A stretch of DNA of 64,000 nucleotides. Source: Thiothrix subterranea (lineage in GTDB: Bacteria; Pseudomonadota; Gammaproteobacteria; Thiotrichales; Thiotrichaceae). Of this stretch, positions 17,375-26,240 are shown piece by piece. Positions within the stretch are counted from its first letter, which is position 1. Each line of letters starts with the position of its first letter. The stretch is taken from contig NZ_CP133217.1 in assembly GCF_030930995.1 (NCBI RefSeq), positions 3,586,001 to 3,650,000 on the forward strand. The letters run 5' to 3'. The position numbers and the translations under genes are program-made. Under the pieces are notes generated by a model. It did no database searches, was not told the DNA's origin, and saw only the letters and a list, made by a program, of their open reading frames with translations.

Positions 17375-19304
17375 ATCGGGTAGCCGGAGGTTTCTAACCC
17401 CCAGCCCCCACACCACCCTGCGTGCGGCTCCGCACAGGGCGGTTCATCAGCCGTTGGGATAACGGCACTTGACCCATTGATCCTTGAGCGACACTAACCC
17501 TTGTTCCTTCAGCCAGCGATTCGACAGCCCCATTTGCATGGCCTTGGTCTTTGCCAGCCGGTAGTAGCCTTTGGAACTCAACCCGATGCTGACCGCCAAC
17601 CGTTCCGGGACGCCCAGCTTGATCAGGTTGCGGATGCGGGTGCGCGGTTTCCGCCATTGCTTGAGGTAGCACATGCGGATTCTGCGCCGTATCCAGTAGT
17701 CCAGCCGTTCCACCGGGTCAAAGATGACCAGAGCAAAGTAGTTCATCCAGCCGGTGAGGTATTCCTTCAGCTTCCGGTAGCGGTATTCCCAACTGACGCC
17801 CCACGAGCGGTTGGTCAGTTGGCGAATACGGTGCTTGAAGGCTGCCAGACTCGCAGGACTCCAGATAAGGTGGAGTCCCCGGAACTGGTAGCCGAGGAAG
17901 CAGAGTTCGTTCATCGGCAGGACGCTGCTTTTGTCGGCGTTGACCGGCAACTTGAGGGTTTGCAGAAAGGTTTCGACTTCAGTTTTGATGCGCTGCCCTT
18001 CTGCAAGGGTTTTTGCGCCAATCACGAAGTCGTCGGCGTAACGGGCGAACCGGTAGCCTTTACGTTCCAGAAACCGGTCAAGGTCGTCGAGCAGGATGTT
18101 TGCCAACAGTGGCGACAGTGGACCACCTTGGGGGACACCCCGTGGGGTGGCTTCGATGTTGCCGTGGTGGCTGACACCTGCCCGCAGGTATTTGCCGATC
18201 AGGGTAAGAACATGCGGGTCGTTGACCCGTTTGCCCAGCCGGTGCATCAGCAGGTCGTGGTCTACGTTGTCGAAGAATTTCGACAGGTCGATGTCCACGG
18301 CGTAACGGTCGCCGCGCCGGATGAAGCCTTGTACCGCCCTGATGGCGTGGTGGGCTGAACGGTGCGGGACGGAAGCCGTAGCTGTGTTCCGAGAAGCTGG
18401 GGTCAACCAACGGTTGCAGGCGTTGTACGATGGCTTGCTGGATCAGCCGGTCGTTGACGGTGGGAATACCCAGCAAACGGACACCGCCGTTCGGTTTGGG
18501 AATCTCTACCCGTCTGACTGGCTGCGGGCAATAATAACCCGCCAGCAACCCGCGCCGGATGTTTGCCAGTGGGCTTTCGCCCAGTCCGGGTAGGCGTCCA
18601 GCGTGATGCCGTCGATGCCTGCGCTGCCCTTGTTCTGCCGCACATGTTTCCATGCCGGGTGCAGGTTGGTGGGCAACAAAATGTCATTCAGTAAGGTTTG
18701 TTCCATGTTCATGGTTGCTCAATGGATGTTGTGGGAGGCTCGCTGCCACGTTGACCGCCTTTGGCATCGCTGCCGCCAAGGTCAGGTGGGCTGCTCCTCC
18801 CCTGATGTTCCGGCCTTCACCGTGTCCCCGCCATTACGCCGGGCGTTGGGCTACTATGCCGTCTGCTGACTTCTGCTTAATCACGGTGAAGATTGCTCCC
18901 CGCCGCGCTGCCGTTTGTCATCCGGTTCGCTCGCTGCTGGCGGATGACATGCCAGAACGCCCAGACCTTTTCTATACCCGCGCCTGTACGGGTTCACGAC
19001 GACCGCTGGTTAAGCAGATCTCCCCGAATAAGAACATGAACTGTCACTGCACAACCCCGTCATTTACTGTATCTCGCGAACCACTGGATTTCGTGACCTT
19101 GTGCCCACTCATCCCTGAGACTCAGCCTTGTATGACGTTTCTGTCCGTAGGCTCGCAGTTTTGCGCTTCGGCTTCCTTCCCACCAGCCCTCGCGGGGTGG
19201 CAGTTGCCGTCGGCTAGTAGTTATGCCGCTCTGAAAGCCAGAACGGTGGGTTCTCCTACAGGGGACTTGCACCCCATGAGTTCATGCCCATGTCGGGCGT
19301 ACAC
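17375..19304 (-). mobile_element. Group IIC intron inserted in an attC site
   Basis: 1,930 bases on the minus strand. The 5' end reads GTGTACGCCCGACATGGGC and the 3' end CCTCCGGCTACCCGAT, matching group II GTGYG starts and AY ends. A 34-base domain V hairpin is at 17411-17444 (complement AACCGCCCTGTG, then GCACGCAGGGTGGTG), just before a domain VI-like stem. The encoded protein is a class C maturase. Orientation is opposite to the cassettes, as known for group IIC-attC introns. The exact 5' boundary was chosen by consensus and by fit of the joined attC. Confidence 0.85.
17447..18712 (-). pseudogene. ltrA: Group II intron reverse transcriptase / maturase (class C), two frameshifts
   Basis: Corrected length is 421 residues, the class C norm. 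The protein begins MNMEQTLLNDILLPTNLHPAW. It has the reverse transcriptase blocks (RRVEIPKPNGGVRLLGIP, GVPQGGPLSPLLANILLDDL, catalytic YADD) and a maturase domain with no endonuclease domain. Its ending, KEQGLVSLKDQW, is typical of class C. A one-base loss near 18559 leaves the frame and a one-base gain near 18357 restores it, so about 67 residues lie out of frame and a stop interrupts translation. The two changes are compensating and may be sequencing errors or recent decay. The intron could still be mobilised by a maturase supplied in trans. Confidence 0.88.
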
Positions 19305-19414
19305 AATTATGTCGACGACGGACGCGGTGACAGCCCGCGACTTCGCCCAATTGACTCCCCGCCGCGCCCGTCACACATGACGTTAAATTCGCAAGCCAGG
19401 AAGATCTTCGCTTA

Positions 19415-19924
19415 ATGAAAGAAGTGGAACGTATTCTTAGAGTAAATCATGCCGGTGAATATGGAGCTATCAATATTTACAAGGCACAACTTTTTGTTGC
19501 TCGGATGTTTTACAAAGATATTGCGTCACAATTAGAGGAAATGCTTGTTCACGAAAAGGTACATTTCAATACTTTCAATAATCTATTGATTTCGCGATCA
19601 ATTCGTCGCTGTTACGCAATCCATTTTTGGGCATTTGGTGGTTTTTCGTTAGGCTTATTTACTGCTATTATTGGGCGCAATGCAATTTGGGTTTGCACCA
19701 ACTCAATTGAAAGTACAGTGTTGCATCACCTTGAATGGCAATTAGATTTCTTAAGTAAAAATGATATTGAAGTTCATGCTGCGGTTTTAAGTATCAAAGC
19801 TGACGAAGAAGCTCATCAAGAGTTTGGTCAAACGAATGGAAATAGTTCTTTGGTCTACAAGCCAATATTTTATATTGTCAGGCGGGCTACAGAATTTGCA
19901 ATTTGGGTTTCTACCAAGTTGTAA
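19415..19924 (+). CDS. Cassette 4: Coq7-like di-iron protein (demethoxyubiquinone hydroxylase family)
   Basis: 169 residues. The di-iron ligands of Coq7 are visible in order: E in ILRVNHAGEYGA (about residue 14), E and H in EEMLVHEKVHF (about 42-50), a Glu-x2-x-Trp segment near 103, and EEAH near 132. It is shorter than the usual Coq7 (about 215 residues), mainly through loss of an N-terminal extension. Authentic Coq7 hydroxylates demethoxyubiquinone at the inner membrane. Here it sits alone between attC sites, so it may be a spare hydroxylase or have another substrate. No clear ribosome site apart from GAAGATC was found. Confidence 0.78.
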   Translation: MKEVERILRVNHAGEYGAINIYKAQLFVARMFYKDIASQLEEMLVHEKVHFNTFNNLLISRSIRRCYAIHFWAFGGFSLGLFTAIIGRNAIWVCTNSIESTVLHHLEWQLDFLSKNDIEVHAAVLSIKADEEAHQEFGQTNGNSSLVYKPIFYIVRRATEFAIWVSTKL

Positions 19925-19925
19925 A

Positions 19926-19972
19926 ATTTAACAAGGCGGTCAACCATCGTTCTGCTTCGCTCCACTGGACAG
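19926..19972 (+). repeat. Left half of a fourth attC site
   Basis: ATTTAAC at 19926-19932 matches RYYYAAC exactly and overlaps the end of the Coq7-like gene. It continues AAGGCGGTCAACCATCG, an attC left-arm type of sequence. No complementary right arm with GTTRRRY follows, so the array appears truncated here by the deletion that also damaged the next genes. Confidence 0.5.
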
Positions 19973-20070
19973 CCTATATTTTAGAGGAGGGAGTGCAGAA
20001 GATGAAAGGAATAGGGATAAGTATTGACCTATCGGGAGTTAACAAACTGAGATGAAAAGCAACAAGCAAC

Positions 20071-20427
20071 TTATTTTTTTGCCAACCGATACCCCAACCC
20101 CGCCAACGCCAAAAACCACACAATACTTGCCCCGGTCGGCAAATCCAGCCACGCCGACACCGCAATCCCCGCCGCATAACCCAACACCCCCAACCCAAAA
20201 GCCGGAAGCAATGCAGGCTGCTCTTGCGCTTTGCCCATCACCGCCAATGCCGGAATCACCAAACTGGCAAACACCAAATACACCCCGACGATTTGCACCG
20301 AAAACGTAATCACCACCGCGAACACCAGATAAAAAGTGCGCCGCGCAAACAGCCGAGGCAACCAGTGCGGAAACTGCCACACCACCAGTGCAGGCGCGAG
20401 GATGGAAAGCTGTAACCACCAATCTAT
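20071..20427 (-). pseudogene. Remnant of a ZnuB-type metal ABC transporter permease
   Basis: The frame starts at an ATA (20425-20427) where the family has ATG, giving DWWLQLSILAPAL, a normal permease N-terminus. It then jumps to WQFPHWLPRLFARRTFYLVF and the last membrane helices (VQIVGVYLVFASLVIPALAVMG), ending RLAKK. Only about 119 of some 260 residues remain, so the middle has been deleted and the start codon lost. It belongs to the ABC-3 family (Zn/Mn uptake). The gene overlaps the end of the binding-protein remnant, as in an intact operon. Confidence 0.72.
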
Positions 20428-20430
20428 CCG

Positions 20431-20617
20431 CTACCCCTGCACGCTGGTCAGGCGTTGGATAATGTCATCAAACAGCGTAAACAAATCGGTCGCTGCTGGT
20501 GTGCCGCCCACCGTAGACGGCAACATCACCACCGGAATCCCCGCTTTTAATGCGGTCGTTGACGCTAATGGACAAGCAGGCTCCTGCATTAACCACAAAC
20601 TTGCGCCAAACCCGATT
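20431..20617 (-). pseudogene. C-terminal remnant of a metal ABC transporter substrate-binding protein
   Basis: About 60 codons remain, open after an in-frame TAG near 20618. They read GASLWLMQEPACPLASTTAL, then KAGIPVVMLPSTVGGTPAA and the end QRLTSVQG before a TAG stop. This is the last part of a ZnuA-like metal-binding protein. With the permease remnant next to it, this is the wreck of a metal uptake operon at the right border of the cassette array. Confidence 0.7.
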
Positions 20618-20669
20618 TTCTAGGATTCTGTCCGCCAAGCCGTGATTAATCCGCAGGAGCACCGTCAAC

Positions 20670-21443
20670 ATGGAACCTACTTTCACCCGTAAAAGCACCG
20701 AATGGGGCGGGGCGCTTGCCGCTTTCGTGTTGATGGTGTTGGTCAATGCGCTATCGAATGTCATTCCCTTCGGCGGTCAAACGCAGAAGGACATTTCCGA
20801 TAAATACCCCACTTTATTCACGCCGGATGGTTTTACGTTTTCTATCTGGGGCGTGATTTATCTCAGCCTGACCGGATTTGTGATCTATCAGGCACTCCCC
20901 GCGCAACGCCACAACACCTTGGTATCGAGCGTTACTCGGCTGTTCATTCTCACCTGCATCGCGAATATCGTCTGGTTATTTTGCTGGCACTACGAACAGC
21001 TCTGGTTATCGTTGCTGGTGATGGTCGTTTTACTCGTGCTATTGGTGAAGATTTACCGCACGTTGGGGATTGCTACCCAACCTTTCATCTGGACGCAACG
21101 CCTGTTGTTAGTGCTGCCCTTCAGCCTTTATACCGGCTGGATTACGGTTGCCACCATCGCCAATCTCACCATCGTGCAACAAGCAATGGGGTGGGAAAAT
21201 GCCGGTTTGGATGCGATCAATTGGACATTACTGAAACTCGCCATTGCGGCAGTCATCAGCGCCATCGTCATTTTAAAACGCCATGACATGATCTACGGCT
21301 TGGTGATTGCTTGGGCGGCTTACGGGATTATGAGCAAACAAAGTGGCACACCGGAAATCGCCAGTGCCGCCTTGCTGCTGGTTGCCGTGGCGGTGATGCT
21401 AGTGGCGTATCAAGGCGTTTCCCGGTTATGGAAATCACCTTGA
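20670..21443 (+). CDS. TspO/MBR-related membrane protein
   Basis: 257 residues with six or more hydrophobic segments. The N-terminal part contains SNVIPFGGQTQKDISDKYPT and FTPDGFTFSIWGVIYLSL, recognisable in the TspO/MBR-related family of tryptophan-rich membrane proteins. Core TspO is about 160 residues with five helices; this longer version belongs to a related subgroup of unknown ligand. TspO proteins bind porphyrins and sterols. It begins just beyond the ABC-transporter remnants and shows no signs of decay. The ribosome site GCAGGAG lies rather far upstream. Confidence 0.75.
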   Translation: MEPTFTRKSTEWGGALAAFVLMVLVNALSNVIPFGGQTQKDISDKYPTLFTPDGFTFSIWGVIYLSLTGFVIYQALPAQRHNTLVSSVTRLFILTCIANIVWLFCWHYEQLWLSLLVMVVLLVLLVKIYRTLGIATQPFIWTQRLLLVLPFSLYTGWITVATIANLTIVQQAMGWENAGLDAINWTLLKLAIAAVISAIVILKRHDMIYGLVIAWAAYGIMSKQSGTPEIASAALLLVAVAVMLVAYQGVSRLWKSP

Positions 21444-21492
21444 CTTCAGAACATTAGCTGACCAAACGGTTGAGGAACCTAACAGTGCCGGA

Positions 21493-23196
21493 TCAAGAGG
21501 AACAGCTATAGTGCGACACGCCGCCAGCGTTAAAAAACGCAATTGGTTTCAGGCAGTAGTACCTGTCTTCCTCTGCTTGTGCTTGCTCATCATAGGGGTT
21601 GCTCAGTACGGCTTGCAGCTCTTTGATCAACGTGTAGTCACCCTGCATGGCTTGTTGATAGGCAGGGACAATCAACCACTCCCGCCATGCGTATTTGGGG
21701 TTAGTCCGTTTCATCTTTTTTGATATTTCAGCCAAATCACCGTCGTTGATCACGAGATCACGCCAGCTTGTTAGCCAAGATTGCCATTGCTCATCGAGTT
21801 GCGATGAAGTCTTGACATAAAAGCTCTTTTTCAATGCTGAAATATCGTCCGGGATATGGGATAACTCGCGGAAGAAAAGGGTGTAATCCACCGCTGAGTC
21901 AGCCATTAACTGCATCAACTGCTTGAAAAGTGTTGGTTGGAATTCAGTCAAGCCCAGTTTGGCTGCCCACATCTGTTGAATCTGTTTTTGCATGGTCTCT
22001 GCAAAATCGTGACGTATCTGGTCGAACCGTTCTAAGGCTTCAGTGTCTTCCTCCAGCAGCGGCCTCACCGATTTCCAGAACATGTGATAATTAGCCTCTG
22101 CTGCGTTTGGCTGGTTGAAAAATGAAAAGTGCTGCCCGCCGCCCGTCCAAGGCTGAAATTCAGGGTCAAAAATTTCACAAAATCCAAAGGGGCCATAATC
22201 GAGGGTGAAGCCACCTGCGGCACAGTTGTCACTGTTAAAATTCCCTTGGCAGTAACCAACCCGTAGCCAATTAGCCACCAGTGACGTAAGACGCTGGCGA
22301 AATAACCTAGCCAGCTCAACCAACTGATCTGCAAAAGCAAGAGTCTGATTAATATCGCTTTTGTATTCCCGCTCAATCAGATGCGACACAATCATTCTCA
22401 ACTCTCCCAATGCTGTTGGATGCGCATGACTGCGGGCGCGACGGGCAAATAACTCCAACTGACCAACACGCAAAAAAGAGGGTGCAACGCGCGTTGAAAT
22501 AGCCACAGGATTATCCACCATAATATCGGGGTCAGTGGAGTGGGAATCCTGAGAATACCAGGGTCGGGTAACGGTTTCGGCTTTGGAAACATACAGCGTC
22601 AAAGAGCGCGAGGTCGGCACACCCAAAGCGTGCATGTAATCTTGCGCTAGGAACTCCCGCACACTGGAACGCAGCACTGCACGCCCGTCGCCACCACGGC
22701 AATAAGGCGTCCGGCCACCGCCTTTTAATTGCATTTCCCAGCGCTGGCCATTGATGATGCCTTCAAACACGGATATTGCCCTGCCATCACCATAAGCATT
22801 ACCCGTGCCGAACGGGCATTGCCGGGTATATTCGGTGCCATAAATCGACAGTGCGTAACCTGTCGCCCAGCCTACCTGACGCATAGGCTTCTGCGCCGCA
22901 GAGAGATCGCCGGAAAATACCTGGCGAAATTTTTCATCCAGCGCCAGCTCATCACTCAACCCAAGTTCCTTGAAAAAAGTGCTGCTGTGGGTTACGTATT
23001 CCGGGTCTGGAAGCGGCGTGGGTGTCACAGGCACGAAGTGACCGGAAAAAACCTGACGGGCACGGTGATCATGACCATCGCCGGTAGCGTCAGGGTCGGC
23101 ATTCAAGGTATCCATCAGGGAATAATCTGCCAAGTGCGCAAATTCATCGAAGCTTGTTACGCAGGACTCAGCAGAGGGTTTGGATGAATATAACAT
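21493..23196 (-). CDS. selO: Protein adenylyltransferase SelO (YdiU family)
   Basis: 567 residues from ATG 23196; an in-frame ATG at 23238 would add 14 residues and neither has a clear ribosome site. Family landmarks include [60 protein letters not shown] and [19 protein letters not shown]. SelO has a kinase-like fold that transfers AMP from ATP to protein hydroxyls and is linked to redox stress. The protein ends C-S-S before a TGA, with Cys third from the end where animal SelO has selenocysteine. It is longer than E. coli YdiU (478) and belongs to the longer bacterial group. Confidence 0.93.
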   Translation of the reverse strand: MLYSSKPSAESCVTSFDEFAHLADYSLMDTLNADPDATGDGHDHRARQVFSGHFVPVTPTPLPDPEYVTHSSTFFKELGLSDELALDEKFRQVFSGDLSAAQKPMRQVGWATGYALSIYGTEYTRQCPFGTGNAYGDGRAISVFEGIINGQRWEMQLKGGGRTPYCRGGDGRAVLRSSVREFLAQDYMHALGVPTSRSLTLYVSKAETVTRPWYSQDSHSTDPDIMVDNPVAISTRVAPSFLRVGQLELFARRARSHAHPTALGELRMIVSHLIEREYKSDINQTLAFADQLVELARLFRQRLTSLVANWLRVGYCQGNFNSDNCAAGGFTLDYGPFGFCEIFDPEFQPWTGGGQHFSFFNQPNAAEANYHMFWKSVRPLLEEDTEALERFDQIRHDFAETMQKQIQQMWAAKLGLTEFQPTLFKQLMQLMADSAVDYTLFFRELSHIPDDISALKKSFYVKTSSQLDEQWQSWLTSWRDLVINDGDLAEISKKMKRTNPKYAWREWLIVPAYQQAMQGDYTLIKELQAVLSNPYDEQAQAEEDRYYCLKPIAFFNAGGVSHYSCSS

Positions 23197-23481
23197 GGTT
23201 ACTAACACCGGTAGATTGTTGAGAAAAGCTAACCCCATATTAACCGAAGCTGCCCGGGGGAATGAGAAAGCACACTTCTGTCAGGCCAACCATGCAACAT
23301 TTTTTCCGTAAGCCATCACCTCCCAAGCAGCAAAAACAGATAGCCCGTTGTTTTCATTTCGTTATATAGTCTCAGACCGCATTATTATCGGCAGGGTGCT
23401 GGCATTTACCCGCCGTTCCTTTCCGCTGACGCCGCTGGTGTACGGACTGATCCTGTTCCAATGATATAAGGCGCAACTGTC

Positions 23482-24477
23482 ATGCTTTTCACCACTTCAC
23501 CCGACGCTTTCAAAACCCGATTTGCCGACGGTTTACAGAACATGCTCACGCCCGATGGCTTGGGCGCGTTTATCTTGGTACTCGCCAACAGTATGCAAGA
23601 CGCACAATTGCGCCAACAACTTGCCAAGCCCTTGCGCGAGACCTTTGCACAACTGCAACAGCGTCAGCCTGACGGCCCGGTGGATGATGTCGCCACATTC
23701 GCTGCGCTGCTGAAAACCGGCATCGAGATTTTTTCCGGTTGGGAACACGCACGCGCTGAACCGTGGGAATTGGTGATAAACCCATTACGGAGTCTGCGCC
23801 CAGCGCGGGTATCGAGCGAAGTCTTCAGCGAATTGTTCCAACCCTTTGCAGCGGACAAATTTCACTTCAACAAACCCTTTCTACGCCCCGAAATTTTGTG
23901 GGAAGGTAAGGCGGAAGGCATGAATTTACGGGTGTTTTATAACAAGTTTCCGTTTGCACCTTGGCACACGCTGATCGTGCCAGAACCGCAAGCCACCCTG
24001 CCGCAATTCCTGACACAACCCTACCATAAACGCATCATGGCGCTGGCTGCCAGCACCGCCACCTACCTACCGGGGTTTGGGATAGCATTCAATAGCGTCG
24101 GCGCGTATGCCTCGGTCAATCAACTGCATTTTCAGGGATTTATTCGTCCATCACGCTTTCCGGTGGAAGCAGCGCAATGGCAGCATAACGGCGGCACACA
24201 AGCCTACCCGCTGCACTGCTGGCGGGCAGATTCTGCGCAAGCAGCGTGGGAAATCATTGCAGCCTTGCATCAGGCTAACCAGCCTTACAACCTGTTGTAT
24301 CGGGCTGAAAGTTGTTACATCCTGCCACGCAAAGGGCAAGGCACGGTGAAACTAGCGGATTGGTTACAAGGCATTGGCTGGCACGAGCTGTGTGGCGTGT
24401 TTAACTTGGTGGATAGATCAGCGGCAACGATGCACAGCACGGTATTTTCGGATCAGCTATCACTGCTAACTGCTTGA
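23482..24477 (+). CDS. HIT-superfamily-like protein, possible nucleotide phosphorylase/transferase
   Basis: 331 residues. The middle has an N-Q-L-H-F-Q-G-F segment following YASVNQ and an earlier FNKFPFAPWHTLIVPEP. Both resemble the core of HIT-type transferases (ATP adenylyltransferase and GDP-glucose phosphorylase groups), in which a histidine of an H-x-H-x-H/Q motif attacks a phosphate. Here the first His is replaced by Asn. The N-terminal 110 residues are unlike this family. The substrate is unknown. The gene is monocistronic, divergent from selO and convergent with the peroxidase gene. Confidence 0.6.
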   Translation: MLFTTSPDAFKTRFADGLQNMLTPDGLGAFILVLANSMQDAQLRQQLAKPLRETFAQLQQRQPDGPVDDVATFAALLKTGIEIFSGWEHARAEPWELVINPLRSLRPARVSSEVFSELFQPFAADKFHFNKPFLRPEILWEGKAEGMNLRVFYNKFPFAPWHTLIVPEPQATLPQFLTQPYHKRIMALAASTATYLPGFGIAFNSVGAYASVNQLHFQGFIRPSRFPVEAAQWQHNGGTQAYPLHCWRADSAQAAWEIIAALHQANQPYNLLYRAESCYILPRKGQGTVKLADWLQGIGWHELCGVFNLVDRSAATMHSTVFSDQLSLLTA

Positions 24478-24497
24478 GACCAGAACTGCATACATTT

Positions 24498-25628
24498 TTA
24501 TTTGAGCAAATGTTCATAACGCTGATCCGTCAGCGTCTTCATAAACGCCACCAACGCATCCACCTCCGCATCTTTCAAAGCAGATGCTTGAAAATCCTCA
24601 GTTTTTAAGGCGAGATTATCAGCCACTTCCGGCGCGGCCCACGGTTTGCTAGTTTCCGGGTTGAGAGTGCGCTGCGCATTATTAAACTTGTCGTAAAACA
24701 ATACAACTGTACGCAAATCGGCAAACACGCCATTGTGCATATACGGCGCAGTCACCGCGACATTGCGCAAGGTTGGCACTTTGAATTTGCCCGCCGCTGT
24801 GGGGTCGCTAATGTCGGGGTGTGCCAACAAACCTTGATCAACGAAATTCTTAGCCTTGCCATTCGCCGCCCGTACCGCGTGATTGGTCGGCACACCCAAA
24901 TTGTGGTACTCGTAATTGCTGAAGGTTTCGCCCTCACTACCGGGAAATGCCTTCACCTGATGGCAGCGGTTGCAATTGGTGAACTGCTGGGAAAAGAACA
25001 AGGATTCGCCCAACGATTCCTGATCCGTCAGTTCAACCTCGCCCTGCAAATAGCGGTCATATTTGGAATCAAACGGCGCGAACAGCTCGGTTTTTTCAAA
25101 CTCGCCCAAACTTTCCGCCATTGCTGCGTAAGCCGTTTCTGGCGTATCAAAAACACTTGCGCCAAAAAGCTGTTTGAAGGCGCTGACGTAATCCTGATTT
25201 TCTTGCAAACGCGCCACCACTGCGGCTTTATCCGGCATTCCCATTTCGACCGGATTCAGTGGCGGATCACCCGCTTGCCCGGCTAAATCGTTCTCGCGCC
25301 CATCCAGAAATTGCCCACCGATATAGTTACCCGCTTTGTTCTGGTGAAAATCCGGGCTGAATTTGGCGTAAGTTGCCGTCGGTGCATTGCGATCCCCCAA
25401 GGATTTGCCGTCATCGCCCAAGGAAACCGCTTTGCCCACGGCGGTACTGCGATTATCCACAAAACCGTGTTCAGGATTGTGGCAAGTGGCGCAAGATTGC
25501 GTGCGGTTTTTCGACAGATTCACGTCAGAAAACAGCTTTTCGCCCAAGGCGGCTTTGGTATTAAGGGGAGGATTAGCGGCAATGGCAGTTGACGCCAAGC
25601 ACAATAAGCAGAAAAAAAGGACGCGCAT
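24498..25628 (-). CDS. Di-haem cytochrome c peroxidase (MauG / CcpA family)
   Basis: 376 residues with a signal peptide (ends near AIAANPP). Two c-type haem motifs are present: SCATCHNPEHGF (about residue 46) and NCNRCHQVKAF (about residue 220). APYMHNGVFADLRTVV near the C-terminus is a conserved family segment. Members are periplasmic and reduce hydrogen peroxide or oxidise protein residues. The gene is alone. Upstream (25660-25681) lies a sequence with weak similarity to a Fur box, not strong enough to list separately. Confidence 0.92.
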   Translation of the reverse strand: MRVLFFCLLCLASTAIAANPPLNTKAALGEKLFSDVNLSKNRTQSCATCHNPEHGFVDNRSTAVGKAVSLGDDGKSLGDRNAPTATYAKFSPDFHQNKAGNYIGGQFLDGRENDLAGQAGDPPLNPVEMGMPDKAAVVARLQENQDYVSAFKQLFGASVFDTPETAYAAMAESLGEFEKTELFAPFDSKYDRYLQGEVELTDQESLGESLFFSQQFTNCNRCHQVKAFPGSEGETFSNYEYHNLGVPTNHAVRAANGKAKNFVDQGLLAHPDISDPTAAGKFKVPTLRNVAVTAPYMHNGVFADLRTVVLFYDKFNNAQRTLNPETSKPWAAPEVADNLALKTEDFQASALKDAEVDALVAFMKTLTDQRYEHLLK

Positions 25629-25760
25629 GGTTTGATTTTTAGTGGTTGCAAAGCCTGCAATATAAATGAGAATGCTTTACATCACAATATGGAAAATCCC
25701 TGTTTGGGTAATGCGCCGCATCCGAAGACCGCGTGTGCCTCAACAGCGAGTGGAGGGAAC

Positions 25761-26228
25761 TTACATCTGTGACTGTAAATAGTTCTGCAAGCCGATTTTG
25801 TCAATCAAACCCAGTTGCTTTTCCAAATAATAGGCGTGATCTTGCTCGGTGTCATCCAGTTGGCTACGCAGCATTTCGCGGGTGACGTAATCTTGCTCTT
25901 CTTCGCAGATTTTCATCGCCGCCTTCAGCGCACCGACCACGTGGTATTCCAGTGCAAGGTCATTCTTAAACATGCTGGGCACATCGGAACCCACATTCAG
26001 GCTGTCTTGATTGTTCAGATCCGGCACACCTTCGAGGAATAGGATACGGCGAATAATGGCATCGGCGTGGGCACTTTCTTCCTGACGTTCATGCTCGTAA
26101 TGCGCAAACAATTTGGTTAAACCCCAATCATCACACATGCGCGAATGGATGAAATATTGGTCACGTGCTGCCAACTCCCCCGCCAACAGGGTTTTCAACA
26201 CGTCGATAACGCGGTCATTGCCTTTCAT
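25761..26228 (-). CDS. Bacterioferritin, ferroxidase-type subunit
   Basis: 155 residues with AAGGAG correctly spaced before the ATG. All ferroxidase ligands that I could place are present: E18, Y25, E51, H54 and the E-x-x-H pair at 127 and 130. Position 52, normally the haem-ligating Met, is Ser, so this subunit should oxidise iron but not bind haem at the dimer interface. It follows the second bacterioferritin gene by 12 bases on the same strand. The two subunits probably co-assemble in a 24-mer iron store, as in other two-gene bacterioferritins. Confidence 0.94.
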   Translation of the reverse strand: MKGNDRVIDVLKTLLAGELAARDQYFIHSRMCDDWGLTKLFAHYEHERQEESAHADAIIRRILFLEGVPDLNNQDSLNVGSDVPSMFKNDLALEYHVVGALKAAMKICEEEQDYVTREMLRSQLDDTEQDHAYYLEKQLGLIDKIGLQNYLQSQM

Positions 26229-26240
26229 AATGTCGTCTCC

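Larger units (their letters stand above)
17369..19388 (+). repeat. attC site 3, split by the group IIC intron
   Basis: The left end (AATCTA, about 17369-17374) and the right part (19305-19388) are separated by the intron. Joined, they read AATCTAAATTATG, then the shared core CGACGACGGACGCGGTGACAGCC, then CCCCGCCGCGCCCGTC and GACGTTAAAT, whose last box fits GTTRRRY exactly. The intron therefore entered at the left (R'') end of the attC. Confidence 0.72.
14438..19972 (+). mobile_element. Integron-type gene cassette array without integrase (CALIN-like)
   Basis: Four plus-strand genes (14587, 15373, 16558, 19415) are each followed by an attC-like site. Three of these share the core CGACGACGGACGCGGTGACAGCC and end in CGTTA. 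Three cassette genes are strikingly AT-rich compared with the flanking chromosome, as expected for captured cassettes. No tyrosine recombinase of the IntI type is in the window, so this is a cluster of attC sites lacking an integrase or the far part of a longer array. One attC is split by a group IIC intron. Confidence 0.78.

Noticed and set aside
18652-19380. Plus-strand open frame of 242 codons across the intron
   Set aside because: It lies antisense to the intron RNA domains I to IV, crosses the intron boundary into attC, and has no domain.
20039-20422. Minus-strand frame of 127 codons near the array border
   Set aside because: It is out of frame with the permease remnant that shows clear family similarity.
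25660-25681. Possible Fur box before the di-haem peroxidase gene
   Set aside because: Only one half resembles the consensus, unlike the stronger boxes at 7733, 29548 and 58393.
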